From assembly GCF_030704535.1 (NCBI RefSeq), contig NC_081810.1, forward strand, positions 6,458,501-6,522,500: DNA of 64,000 nucleotides, in the 5' to 3' direction. Shown here one piece after another: positions 51,184-61,660 of this stretch. A program made the translations under genes and the position numbers. The notes beneath the pieces were generated by a model that searched no databases, was not told the origin of the DNA, and saw nothing but the letters and a program-made list of their open reading frames with translations. Origin of the DNA: Vitis vinifera (Eukaryota; Streptophyta; Magnoliopsida; Vitales; Vitaceae). Position 1 is the first letter of the stretch; each line of letters opens with the position of its first letter.

Positions 51184-51920
51184 ATGGCTGAAGAAGTGAA
51201 GCTGTTTGGCATGTGGGCAAGCCCTTTTAGCCGCAGAATTGAAGTGGCCCTCAAGCTGAAAGGGATTCAGTATGAGTATATAGAAGAGGACTTGTCCAAC
51301 AAGAGTCCTTCGCTTCTCAAGTATAACCCAGTCCATAAGAAAATCCCTGTGCTTTTGCATAAGGGAAAGCCAGTTGCAGAGTCACTTGTAATCCTGGAGT
51401 ACATTGATGAGACCTGGAAACACAACCCCATCTTGCCTGCAGACCCTTATGAGAGGGCCATGGCACGGTTCTGGGCTAAGTTCTTAGATGAGAAGGTAAA
51501 CCCATTACTATTTTTTTTTCCTTTTTTATTTTAAATTCACTTGGGTCCTGACTACTGTACAATATTATGCAGCTCTGGCCGGCAGCAAAAAAGGTTGCGT
51601 TGAGTAAGGGAGAGGAGCATAATGGACTGATTGAAGAAATCCAGGAGCATCTGAAAACTCTAGAGAGTGAGCTGAAAGAGAAGAAATTCTTTGGAGGGGA
51701 GAGTTTGGGATTTGTAGACATAGCTGCAGACATTATATTTTGGCTGCTTGTTGTCCAAGAAACTCTGGGACTCGATATCCTAACCGAAGATAAGTTTCCC
51801 GGATTGCATGAATGGTATCATAGGCTTCTTGATGATGCTGTTTTCAAGGAATGTGTGTCAATGGAGCGACTTCTTGCCTCTTTCAAAGTTCGGTTTGGAG
51901 CCTTGACTGCTTCCAAATGA
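51184..51920 (+). CDS. Tau-class glutathione S-transferase, unit 3
   Basis: Exons 51184-51495 and 51573-51920 (GT-AG) give 219 residues. Ser13 (WASPFSRR), Lys40, Ile54 and Glu66-Ser67 are present. It differs from units 1, 2 and 5 by [18 protein letters not shown] in the N-domain, which it shares with dead unit 7, so 3 and 7 form a sub-lineage. The helical domain has its own changes ([22 protein letters not shown]), as expected for a distinct hydrophobic substrate pocket. The C-terminus is one residue shorter before the shared TASK end. No damage is seen. Confidence 0.93.
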
Positions 51921-53021
51921 AGAGCGGGTTTATTTGTGGATGACTTCATGGGAGAGGAATCTTTCTTCTTGCACATGTATTTCATAGTTATGCATTATGA
52001 AGTATTGTAATGAACCTTGTCCTGTTTGTGGGAATGAGAACTTAAAAATAAGTTTGGAGAAGTATTGCTCCAAATGGCCTTAGGAAGAAGACTCAAACAT
52101 TGCCTCCTAATTAATAGGAATTGAATATCCTATGTTCATCTACCTCTTGGTTAGATTGAATAAAGATTTGGATATAGAAATCCTTATGACTGAGTCATGG
52201 TTTGGTTCGGGGTTTAGTTCAGAGATGAGAATGTAAGTGGTATGGGTAACATTCAGCCTCAACTCCATTCCTTTTAAGGTTTTCGATTGGGTTTTCATCC
52301 TCCCATCAACGAATGTAAATCAAATCTAAAAGTCATTATTTGAGGAATTATTTGGGTAAATAATCCCGACAGTCCAATCATCTCTCCCCAGCATGATGCT
52401 CCCCCAACATTATTGAAATATGTTTAACATTTATTAAATGTTTAGTGATGAATTGGAGTGTGACAATGATGCTCTTTCCAATAAATATTTCTCAAAATTA
52501 CCATTTTTTTTTCAAAAATCCTCCACCAACCCATTATAAATGTAAGTAATCATACTAAAATAATAATGCTAATACAATTGAAATAAAAAATAAAATATGA
52601 ATAAATAAGTAACACAATTTTATTTTACTCTTTAGTCTATAATCTTTCTTCTTAATAATTAAATATTATAAATTTATTATTTATTAAAATAAAAAATCTA
52701 ATATATTTATATTTTATTTTTATTGTGATTTTATAATTCTTTTAATTTTAGTAATATATAAATTATATATTTATATTGTACAGTCAGTCACCTCGATCCC
52801 ACATTTCAAGCATAAACCAATTATTTAAAACATAATATTGTTGGATCAAAACATCAATTTTGATCCAAAATTCCTTTCTCCGAGATTAACTGCCCATGTG
52901 AATGATCTAAAGCGGTCAGGGATATATCACGTGACCCAAAAAACGACAAAGGAAGGGACAGTGTCGACGGACAGTGCGGTGGCTCCTCTGCCAAAAAGTT
53001 GGTCACAGACTTTAAAAGGTA
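51921..53021. other. 3' flank of GST unit 3 and part of the unit 4 upstream region
   Basis: No gene is seen. Positions 52600-52790 resemble other AT-rich flanks in the array. Positions 52975-53010 match the distal promoter of unit 2 (the words AAAAAGTTGGTCA), so the palindromic element that follows sits in the promoter of unit 4. Confidence 0.5.
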
Positions 53022-53064
53022 AGTTTTGGGGTAAAATAACCCTTTTACAACAAAAAAAAACAAA

Positions 53065-54115
53065 AGAATTTGGGAAACTGTGTTTTGACGGGCCATTTGA
53101 AAAATATCTTATTTTTGGAATCCAATTTTATAAAATATGATAACCAGATTTTAATATGAAAAGTAATATTGCTTTTATGCACTTTGACCTGGCTCCATTT
53201 TTTTTGTCAAGATTGCCCTCTGACGGCAATGACCTCGACGGCAATGGCTTTTGGCTTAGGTTTTTCGGTGTCGGAGGGGGCTTCCTTTTCGACTTTTTTC
53301 TTCATGCTAGAGTGAGGAGTGAGGAGTGAGGAAGACGAAAGTGTCCTTGCCGTCGTTGTTGCTCCGGTGGAGGAAGTCGCAAAACTTCCACCGTTTTGAT
53401 GATCATGTGGAGTTGCTTTTCCTGCACCTTCCCGATGGAGACTTCGCTACCTTGGGTTTCCACACACAGTACATCCTCGACAGCACTCCCTCGAGCTCGT
53501 CGACCTCTGATGACAAGGACACTCCAGGTCCATTGCAGATAAAAAAAATAGGTTATAGTGGTGACGATGACAATGGACTGAGTTGCGGCGACAATAACCT
53601 TGACACATCCAGATTTTTCTCAAATATGAAATAGAATTTCAATTGAAAAATATGCTTTTGATAGAGGAGAGAGGAACGGCTTCGGAGGCCGACGAGCTCG
53701 AGGGAGTGCTATCGGGGATGTACTGTGTGTGGAAACCCAAGGCGGCGAAGTCTCCACCAAGAAGGTGCAGGAAAAACAACTCCACGGGATCATCGAAACG
53801 GTGGAAGTTCCGCAACTTTCTCCATCGGAGCAACAGCGACGACAAGGACACTTTCGTCTTCCTCACTCCTCACTCCAGCATGAAGAAAAAAGCCGAAAAG
53901 GAAGTCCCCTTGGGCGCTGAAAAACCTAAGTCAAAAGCCATTACCGCCAAGGTCATTGCCGCCGAAGGGCATTCTTAGCACAAAAAATGGAGCCAGCTCA
54001 AAGTGCATAAAAGCAATATTACTTTCCATATTAAAATTTGGTTCTCATATTTTATAAAATTGGGTTATGAAAATCAGATATTTTCCAAATAGCCCCATCA
54101 AAACACAAGTTTCCC
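53065..54115. repeat. Inverted repeat 1 (arms about 430-450 bp)
   Basis: The left arm, about 53065-53511, is the reverse complement of the right arm, about 53690-54115, at roughly 90% identity by eye, with a loop of about 180 bp. The arms include gene-like sequence (GC-rich) and flanking AT-rich sequence. Confidence 0.85.
53690..53978 (+). pseudogene. Fragment of a DUF1645-like host gene, also inverted at about 53225-53511
   Basis: The plus-strand frame in the right arm reads DELEGVLSGMYCVWKPKAAK, then STGSSKRWKFRNFLHRSNSD, DKDTFVFLTPHSS and a Lys/Ala-rich end, closing at the stop before 53979. The succession W-x-PK, SSKRW, RSNSDxKDTFVFL is the core of a plant nuclear-protein family (DUF1645), recognised from memory. 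The left arm encodes the same segment on the minus strand with some substitutions (e.g. SNNDGKDTFVF). The family's N-terminal part and its C-terminal block are missing, so this is a captured fragment rather than a gene. Open frames antisense to it are artefacts. Confidence 0.6.
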
Positions 54116-54159
54116 AAAAAAAATTATATATAAGGTTAAGCCTTTTTACAAAATTCATG

Positions 54160-55230
54160 ATTTTATTTTAATTTTTTAAAATTTAAGTTGAAACCTTGAT
54201 TAGATTTCAGTTTTGGATTGAAGCCGCAATTAACAATTAAGACTTCGTTTTTTAACTGAAGTTGTAATTAGCAATTGATGCTTCAATTTTTTTTCTTACT
54301 TTAAAATTTAATTTAAAAATATTAAATTAAAAATTATTATTAAAATTAAAAATATATAATTTAATAATAAGAAATTTATATACTTAAACTTAAAGATTTA
54401 GTATTACTTTAATAAAGATAAATTGATAAATATAATAATAAATAAATATTTTATTTATCAATAAATTAATAATTTTAAAATAATAAAGTTATATGAGACA
54501 TAAATAATGTATAAATTTATATAATTTATTAATTTAATATATTAAATTTATTATATTTTTAAAATATAAAATGATATAATCTATTAATTTAAATTACATC
54601 ACGTGTAGTACCTACTAAAATCATAGAGGGACATTTTTTTCCATTATATATGAAATATTAAGATTATATTATTATTTTAATAAAGATTAATTTGTCAAAA
54701 TACAAATAAATTAATATCTTAAAAATACAACAAATTAAATATCTTAAATTAATAAATTATATAATTTATATCTTATTTATATATTATATAATTTTATTAT
54801 TTTAAGATTATTAATTTATTGATAAATAAAATATTTATTTATTATTATATTTAACAATTTATATATTAGATTGTTATATTTAAATATATAACTTTTTTTT
54901 ATTATTAAGTATATACTTTTAATTTCAATAATAATTTATAATTTAATATTTTTAATTAAAATTTAAAGTAAAAAAAATTAACTGAAACCTTTATTGAAAA
55001 TTGAGATCTTAGTTAAAAAATGAAATCACAATTATCAATTGTAACTTTAATTTAAAAATGAAATCTCAATTAACAATTGAAATTTCAACTTCAAAATGAA
55101 GCCTCAATTGATAATTGAAGTTTCAGTTTCAAAATGATGTCTCAGTTACTAATTACTTTTTAAAAATAAAGTATCATTTAACAATTGAAACTTTAATTTA
55201 AATTTTGATTAAATAAAATAAAATAAAATT
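54160..55230. repeat. Inverted repeat 2 (AT-rich arms about 390-470 bp)
   Basis: Left arm about 54160-54545 pairs with right arm about 54755-55230 in inverted orientation. The arms end in imperfect short tandem units of about 36 bp built on words such as CAATTGATAATTGAAGTTTC. No coding capacity is present. Confidence 0.7.
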
Positions 55231-55355
55231 ATGATATATCTCTTAGTGATGATAAAAAGATTAATTTGATCATAAAGTTTTGCGGACGGGATACACTAAC
55301 ATTTCCTTTTATAAAAGGGTTATTTTGCACCCCCAAACTCTCAAAAGGCATTGGC

Positions 55356-55363
55356 TGACGTCA
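55356..55363 (+). promoter_or_regulatory. TGACGTCA (as-1 type) motif upstream of GST unit 4
   Basis: This is a perfect palindromic TGACG site, the class bound by TGA bZIP factors in many stress-induced GST promoters. Unit 5 keeps TGACGTCT at 57001-57008. The equivalent place in unit 3 reads TGATGTCT and in unit 2 TGAACGCC. Confidence 0.5.
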
Positions 55364-55481
55364 CCAAGTACATTATTGGGATCCCAACCAGCCATCCTAT
55401 CACACTCCACATTAAAATCTCCACAAATCCAAGGTCCAGGACGGCACCTGGTTAATCAAGATTCAAGATCAAGAAAACCAC

Positions 55482-55489
55482 TATAAATA
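55482..55489 (+). promoter_or_regulatory. TATA box of GST unit 4
   Basis: TATAAATA lies 54 nt before the MAEEV codon at 55536. An upstream ATG at 55506 has the same arrangement as in units 1 and 2. Confidence 0.6.
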
Positions 55490-55535
55490 AGAAGAGAGCA
55501 TACCAATGGCAGCCACATCTCTTCAATCAGCAACA

Positions 55536-56114
55536 ATGGCTGAAGAAGTGAAGCTTTTTGGCACGTGGGCAAGCCCCTTTAGCCGCAGAATTGAAGTGGC
55601 CCTGAAGCTGAAAGGAGTTCAATTTGAACATAGCAGAGAACTTGTCCAGTAAGAGTCCTGCGCTTCTCACGTATAATCCAGTTCACAAGAAAATCCCTGT
55701 GCTTGTACACAATGGAAAGCCGGTTGCAGAGTCACTTGTCATCCTGGAGTACATTGATGAGACCTGGAAACATAATCCCATCTTGCCTACAGACCCTTAT
55801 GAGAAGGCCATGGCACGGTTCTGGGCTAAGTACATAGATGACAAGGTAAACCCAATAGTATCTTCCTTTTTTAAAAATTTTCATTTGGGTCCCGACCACT
55901 ATTCGTTAGGCGGTTCTGGCCGGCAGCCAAAAAAGGTTGTGGTGAGTAAGGGAGAGGAGCAAAAGGGAGTGATTGAAGAAATCCAGGAGCAGCTGAAAAC
56001 TCTAGAGAGTGAGCTGAAAGAGACGAAATTCTTTGGAGGGGAGAGTTTGGGATTTGTAGACATAGCTGCAAACATTTTAGTTTGGCTTCTTGTTGCCCAA
56101 GAAGCTCTGGGATT
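55536..56114 (+). pseudogene. GSTU unit 4, 3'-truncated pseudogene
   Basis: The start [18 protein letters not shown] is intact, but a net loss of two bases near 55628-55640 shifts the frame after QFE. The rest of exon 1 is readable in the shifted frame up to the donor at 55846. The exon 2 acceptor is degraded (TTAGGCGG near 55907 where others have ATGCAG). Exon 2 is then conserved until about 56114, where the words GAAGCTCTGGGATT run into unrelated sequence, removing the last third of the helical domain. Close to unit 2 in sequence, so it died recently. It cannot make a normal enzyme. Confidence 0.9.
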
Positions 56115-57118
56115 TGTTGGAACTTTTACTAATAAAACTAAATTACCTACTTTTATCTAGGAATATATTATTACCTTCATTATGATTTTAACCCAGATCT
56201 AACCTACTATGTACCATGAATATTCCCTCTCACAGCAAACACCTAGGAAACAACCAAATATCTTCTACTTTCAAGCCTACAGTTATATTATACATGTTAG
56301 GGTCAAACAATGTACTAAAATGGATCTCCAATGACAGTCTAGGATTTATATAGTTTTTTACTAGTGTAAAAAATTTTAAATCCTTGATGAATGATGCTTT
56401 TACTTCATGTTTAGTAGACTCTTACTGTGGATGAGAATTAATTAACTAATCATATATTAAGGTATCGAAGTGGTATTTATCACACTCCCAAATCCATACC
56501 ATTGAATAAAAGTCTAAATACATAAAACTTAGATATATTTTAATTTATAAAGGAAAAATGGTAAGATAATAAAAGTGGTACCTGTCGAACTACATTCTAG
56601 AATGTCAAATTTATATCCATGACCATGAATAAGGATATAAATAAATGGAAATAAGGTACAGAATACAAATAAACGAATCGATGGTCTATATGTATTTGGA
56701 TAGGTACTATTTTGATGGCTTAGCAAGAGTAGCTCGGAAAGTTCAAAAACGAAAAAATGGTGGATGGTAGACCCACAGCAATACACCAACCGATGAATAT
56801 TTTTGAAAGACATCGGGTCAAACTCGAGTTATGATGCAGAATGGTCTGTGCAATATCGCTTCACCAGTAAACGGGTTTGTCCTCAAATGAAAAAGGGAAG
56901 CCGAAAGCCAGTGAACAAATTACACGAAAAAGTTTGTCCAAGACTCCCAAGGCTTCAAACGTTCCTTCGTCTGCATAATTCTTAGTGCACACGTATTGGC
57001 TGACGTCTGGAAGCCTCTTGATGGCGTCACCATATACATCAATGCTTCCCAATCAGCCATTCGACGACACTGACACGCTCCAAAGTCCAAACTAAGATCT
57101 CGACAAAAGAAAAACCCC
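56115..57118. other. Spacer with unrelated insertion, then promoter of unit 5
   Basis: Positions 56115-56800 do not resemble other GST flanks and are not recognised; this sequence replaced the end of unit 4. From about 56930 the GST promoter block resumes (ACACGTATTGGCTGACGT). Confidence 0.5.
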
Positions 57119-57126
57119 TATAAATC
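57119..57126 (+). promoter_or_regulatory. TATA box of GST unit 5
   Basis: TATAAATC lies 53 nt before the ATG at 57172. Confidence 0.6.
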
Positions 57127-57171
57127 AGAAGAAAATACGGCAAGGGAACCATACCTCTCCAAACTGCAACA

Positions 57172-57925
57172 ATGGCTGAAGAAGTGAAGCTGTTTGGTGC
57201 ATGGGGAAGCCCCTATAGCCGCAGAATTGAATTGGCCCTGAAGCTGAAAGGACTTCAATTTGAATACATAGAAGAGAACTTGTACAATAAGAGTCCTGCG
57301 CTTCTCAAGTATAATCCAGTTCACAAGAAAGTCCCTGTGCTCGTACACAATGGAAAGCCGGTTGCAGAGTCACTTGTCATCCTGGAGTACATTGATGAGA
57401 CCTGGAAACACAACCCCTTCTTGCCTACAGACCCTTACGAAAAGGCCAAGGCACGGTTCTGGGCTAGGTTCATAGATGAGAAGGTAAATCTAATACTATT
57501 TTGTTTTTCTTTTTTTAAAAATCATCTGGGTCTTGTCTCTTTAAGCATTGGTAAACTTTATATGCATTATACAGTTCTGGCCGGCAGCAAAAAAGGCTAT
57601 GGCGAGTAGGGGAAGGGAGCGAGAGGAAGCGATTGAAGAAGCTCAGCAGCATCTGAAAACCCTTGAGAGTGAGCTGAAAGAGAAGAAAATCTTTGGAAGG
57701 GAGAGTTTGGGATTTGTAGACATAGCTGCGCATCTTTTGTTTTGGCTTGTTGTTGCCCAAGAAGCCTTTGGAGTGGAGATCCTAACTGAGGAGAAGTTTC
57801 CCGCCGTGCATGAATTGTATCAAAGGCTCGCAGATGAGGCTGTTTTCAAGGAATGTATGCCACCAAAGGAGCAACTCATTGCCTATCTTAAAGTTCGGTT
57901 GGGAGCCTGGACTGCTTCCAAATGA
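57172..57925 (+). CDS. Tau-class glutathione S-transferase, unit 5
   Basis: Exons 57172-57483 and 57575-57925 (GT-AG) give 220 residues. Ser13 sits in WGSPYSRR, and Lys40, Val54 and Glu66-Ser67 complete the glutathione site. The N-domain is near units 1 and 2. The helical domain is the most divergent of the intact units ([27 protein letters not shown]-like segment reading [27 protein letters not shown]), so substrate range probably differs. The same helical-domain type is seen in truncated unit 6, which is its nearest relative. TGACGTCT upstream may give stress control. Confidence 0.93.
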
Positions 57926-58616
57926 AGAGTTGGTTTATGTACGTGTCTGAGTTGATGGGAGAGGAACCTCTTTCTTCTCATCTACGTATGTCAAAGTCCT
58001 GTATTTTGAAGTTGTATCATGAGCTTTGTCCCGTTTGTGGGTATGAGAACTTAAAAATAAATTGGAGAAGTACTGCACTAAATGGTACTACGAGGAAGAA
58101 CACTCCAGCATTGCTCCTTAATAATAGCATTTCAATTCTATGTACATCGACCTCTAGATTAGATTAATAAAGATTTGGATATAGAGATGCTTATGAAAGA
58201 GCAGCATGGCTTGGTTCTGGTTCAGTTCATGGATATGAGAGAATGTAAGTGACGTTGAGCCTCAACTCTAATGCTTTAAGGTTGTGTTTTGAATTTATGG
58301 CATGGGATGCTGATGCTACTTCTATATTCTGCTTTGAATCATGGGTGTATATGGGCATCACAAAACTAGAAGCTCCGTTTTGCTACAAAATTTTCAAAAC
58401 ATTCAATGTTTCTATGCCTATTTTTTAAAATAATTGATTATAAACATATAAAATAGTAATTAACAAAAATGCTCCTTTTACCAATTTTTGTTTTTATTCT
58501 ATCATTCTTCCTATGCTATTAGGAGCAAATTCTCTTTTATTTAACCATTTTAGGATTTTTCATTATTTTTTAAACTCTTTTATAAATAATTGAAAAATCA
58601 ATATTATTTTCGGTTG
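57926..58616. other. Spacer between GST units 5 and 6
   Basis: The first 350 bp are 3' untranslated and flanking sequence shared with other units. The rest is AT-rich and unassigned. No promoter block precedes unit 6. Confidence 0.5.
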
Positions 58617-59196
58617 GTTGCAGAGTCACTTGTCATCCTGGAGTACATTGATGAGACCTGGAAACACAACCCCATCTTGCCTACAGACCCTTACGAAAAG
58701 GCCTTGGCACGGTTCTGGGCTAGGTTCATAGATGAGAAGGTAAACCCAACACTATTTTCCTTTTTCTTTTTTCTAAAAAAAAAAAATAAAATTCATTTGG
58801 GTCCTGTCTCTTTAAGCATTAAACTCCATATTCATTATGCAGTTCTGGGCGATCTGGCCGGCAGTAAAAAAGGCTATAGTGAGTAGGGAAAGGGAGCGAG
58901 AGGAAGCGATTGAAGAAACTCGGCCGCATCTGAAAACCCTTGAGAGTGGGCTGAAAGAGAGGAAATTCGTTGGAGGAGAGAGTTTGGGATTCGTAGAGCT
59001 GGCTGCAAACGTTATAGTTTGGCTTTTTGTTGCCCAAGAAGTTCTGGGACTGCTAACCGAAGAGAAGTTTCCCACTGTGCATGAATGGTATCAAAGGTTT
59101 GCTGATGATGCTGTTTTCAAGGAATGTGCGCCACCAAGGGAGCTATTCATTGCCTATTATAAAGCTCTATTTGGAGCCTCCACTGCTTCCAAATGA
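58617..59196 (+). pseudogene. GSTU unit 6, 5'-truncated pseudogene
   Basis: It starts abruptly inside exon 1 at [18 protein letters not shown] (about residue 64 of the family), so catalytic Ser13 and the TATA box are lost. Exon 1 ends at 58740 with a normal GT donor. Exon 2 (58844-59196) is fully open, with a three-codon duplication at its start (FWAIWPA for FWPA), and ends GASTASK. Exon 2 is conserved, so truncation is recent. The nearest relative is unit 5. The word CGGTTG at the join also precedes the same position in intact units, suggesting repair at microhomology. Confidence 0.88.
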
Positions 59197-60856
59197 AGAG
59201 TTGGTTTATGTATGAGTCTGAGTTGATGGGAGAGGAACCTTTCTTCTCATCTATGTATTTCATAGTTATGTATTTTGAAGCTGTATCATGGGCTTTGCCC
59301 TGTTTCTGGGAATGAGAACTCAATAATAAATTGGACAAGTACTTCTCCAAACGGAATTATAAGGAGGAAAACTCAGAGCATTGCTCCTTATTAATAGAGT
59401 TCCAATTCTGTGGTCATCTACCTATAAATATTAAGATTTGGATATAGAGATCCTTATGACAGAGCAGCAAGGCTTGGTCCTGGGTTTACTTCATGGATGA
59501 GAATTAATGCAAGTGACATGAGTAAGTGAGTAACATTCAGCCTCAACTCCAAGAGTTGTCTTATCAACCAAACACTCTTTATCATTATGTTGGTTTTCAA
59601 GAAAGTTTGACTGTTTGAGGCTTCCAGCAAGCTGGGGGGAATGAAAATATTAAAAAGAGAGACAAATTTATAAATTTTTTATTTTATGGTCTATAGAAAA
59701 GTTGCTGGAGGGAAAATTAAATTATCAATAAATATATTTTTCCTCTTCTTTTTAAATAAAAATGACAAGGAAAATCTTTTAGATTAGGTTTGATTTTTGA
59801 AAAAATTGAAGGAAAAAAAATACAAAGGAAAAGTAAAAGTGAAGGAAAATAAAAAAAATAAGTTTAAATTTTATAAATTATTTTTATATGTTTTTTAAAT
59901 TTATTTTATTTATTTTTCTCTATTATATAAAATTTAAATTAAATTAAATTATATTTAATTCAAAAATAAGAAAATCATTTTTCTTAATATTATTTTTCTT
60001 TCTTTAATATTTTCGGGAACCAAACATAGTCTTAATATTTTTCATTTCTTTAGAAAGAAAAAAAAATAATTGATTTCAATTCTCAAATATGATATTAGAA
60101 TGGAAGAAATTATAGAGGCACAAGATTTCACAATTTTGAAGGAATAATTTTAAAATTTTTAATTCTTTTAAAAAAGAGTGAAATTTCATTGCATTTGAAT
60201 TTCATTAAAGTATAAGGAGTGAGAGTGACAACTTCAACTTTTTCAATATTACCTTTATCTCTTTTTTTTTTCTTTTTTTCATTATTTATTTTATTTTTTC
60301 ATTTTTTTAATGGTAAAATATTTTGCAAGAATTTATTTCAAATAAGTACGGAGAATTTTTCTTTTTGTCAATCTAGTATGCTTCATATGAATTAAATTAA
60401 ATTAATATAAGCTTTTAATTTCTTTAAATAATATAACAATTTTTTTTTTGAGTTAATTAAAAATTTCAAGTAATATCTTTTTCATTTTTCTTACATTACT
60501 TCACTACTTTTCTTTTCCATCAAGAAACCTATAGAAAATAGAATACAAATTCTTGTTGGGCTTCCAATATGTATATAAAATTCACATCACTATTTTCTAC
60601 ATGATCATTTATTGAAATTCATGCAATCCATTCAAAGACAGGCTAATGTTTGAAACTTCACCGTGGAAATCATAGTGTCTTAAGGCAAACGCACAGGGTG
60701 AGAATTGCAGACATGTTAATGGCGTCATCAAACATCCATCCGATGACCAGAAATATCAACATTTGCCATTATGCCCCTATTATGACCACAAGGAAACCAG
60801 TTATAGAGGGTAAGCCTAGAGCCTTGTTCATCAAGAAAATCTCTACTGCACTCTCC
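59197..60856. other. Spacer between GST units 6 and 7
   Basis: GST-type 3' flank up to about 59560, then a candidate MITE (59781-60034), then AT-rich unassigned sequence to about 60640. The promoter of unit 7 follows. No gene is seen. Confidence 0.5.
59781..60034. mobile_element. Candidate MITE, about 254 bp
   Basis: The left end ATTAGGTTTGATTTTTGAA has a rough inverted counterpart at the right end (…CGGGAACCAAACATAGTCTT). The interior is AT-rich and non-coding. Confidence 0.45.
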
Positions 60857-60864
60857 TATAAAAA
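60857..60864 (+). promoter_or_regulatory. TATA box of GST unit 7
   Basis: TATAAAAA lies 53 nt before the ATG at 60910. Confidence 0.55.
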
Positions 60865-60909
60865 TGAAGAAACCACCCCACATGCAGCACACCTCTCCGA
60901 ACTGCAACA

Positions 60910-61660
60910 ATGGCTGAAGAAGTGAAGCTGTTTGGCATGTGGGCAAGCCCTTTTAGCCGCAGAATTGAAGTGGCCCTAAAGCTAAAAGGGGTTCAGTATG
61001 AATACATAGACGAGGACTTGTCCAACAAGAGTCCTTCGCTTCTCAAGCATAACCCAATCCATAAGCAAATCCCTGTGCTTTTGCATAATGGAAAGCCAGT
61101 TGCAGAGTCACTTATCATCATAGAATACATCGATGAGACCTGGTAGCACAACCCCATCTTGCCTACAGACCCTTATGAGAAGGCCATGGCTCGGTTCTGG
61201 GCTAAGTTCGTAGATGAGAAGGTAAAAATTAGAACTAATTTGTTTTGATTTAGAATAAGTGATAGTTTAATGGTTAGTGAACAAAGTTTATGTGGGTCGC
61301 TGTTTGCAGCTCCTGCCAGCATTATGGAAGGCTTTGGTGGGCGAGGAAAAGGAGCGAGAGACGGCCATTGAAGAAGCTCATCAGCAGCTGAAAACCCTGG
61401 AGAATGAGCTTGAAGAGTAGAGATTCTTTGGAGGGGACGGTCTGGGATTTGTAGACATAGCAGCAAATATTCTAGTTTGGCTTGGAGTTAGCCAAGAAGC
61501 TCTGGGAATGAACATCATAGGTGAAGAGAAATTTCCCATTCTGCATGAATGGACTCAGGGGCTCCTTGATGATGCTGTCTTCAAGCAGTGAGTGCCACCA
61601 AGAGAGAAACATGTTGCCTATTCTCGAGTTCATTTTGACTCCTTAACTGCTCAGAAATGA
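60910..61660 (+). pseudogene. GSTU unit 7, full-length frame with three stops
   Basis: Exon 1 (60910-61221, 312 nt) and exon 2 (61310-61660, 351 nt) have exactly the family lengths, with GT-AG splice sites, TATA box and Ser13 (WASPFSRR). Three in-frame stops interrupt it: TAG at 61144-61146 (after DETW, in place of Lys), TAG in exon 2 after NELEE (61417-61419), and TGA at 61591-61593 (for the Cys of KEC). There are no frameshifts. The N-domain groups with unit 3. A product ending at the first stop would be 78 residues, the glutathione-binding half only. I treat it as a recent pseudogene. Confidence 0.88.

Larger units (their letters stand above)
53022..55340. mobile_element. Compound palindromic (foldback-like) DNA element with captured gene fragment
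   Basis: The approximate terminal inverted repeats are AAGTTTTGGGGTAAAATAAC at 53021-53040, continuing CCTTTTACA, and, inverted at the right end (about 55309-55340), GTTTGGGGGTGCAAAATAAC followed by CCTTTTATA. Flanking words TTTAAAAGG and CTCAAAAGG (7 of 9 match) could be a 9-bp target duplication, as in Mutator-like elements. Inside are two successive inverted-repeat structures (53065-54115 and 54160-55230). No transposase is present. The superfamily is not settled; a MULE-type or foldback element is my best guess. Confidence 0.55.

Noticed and set aside
53326-53634. Open frame MRKTKVSLPSLLLRWRK… on the plus strand and its twin on the minus strand at 53639-53866
   Set aside because: Both are antisense to the DUF1645-like fragment in the two arms of the inverted repeat; similarity between them only reflects the palindrome.
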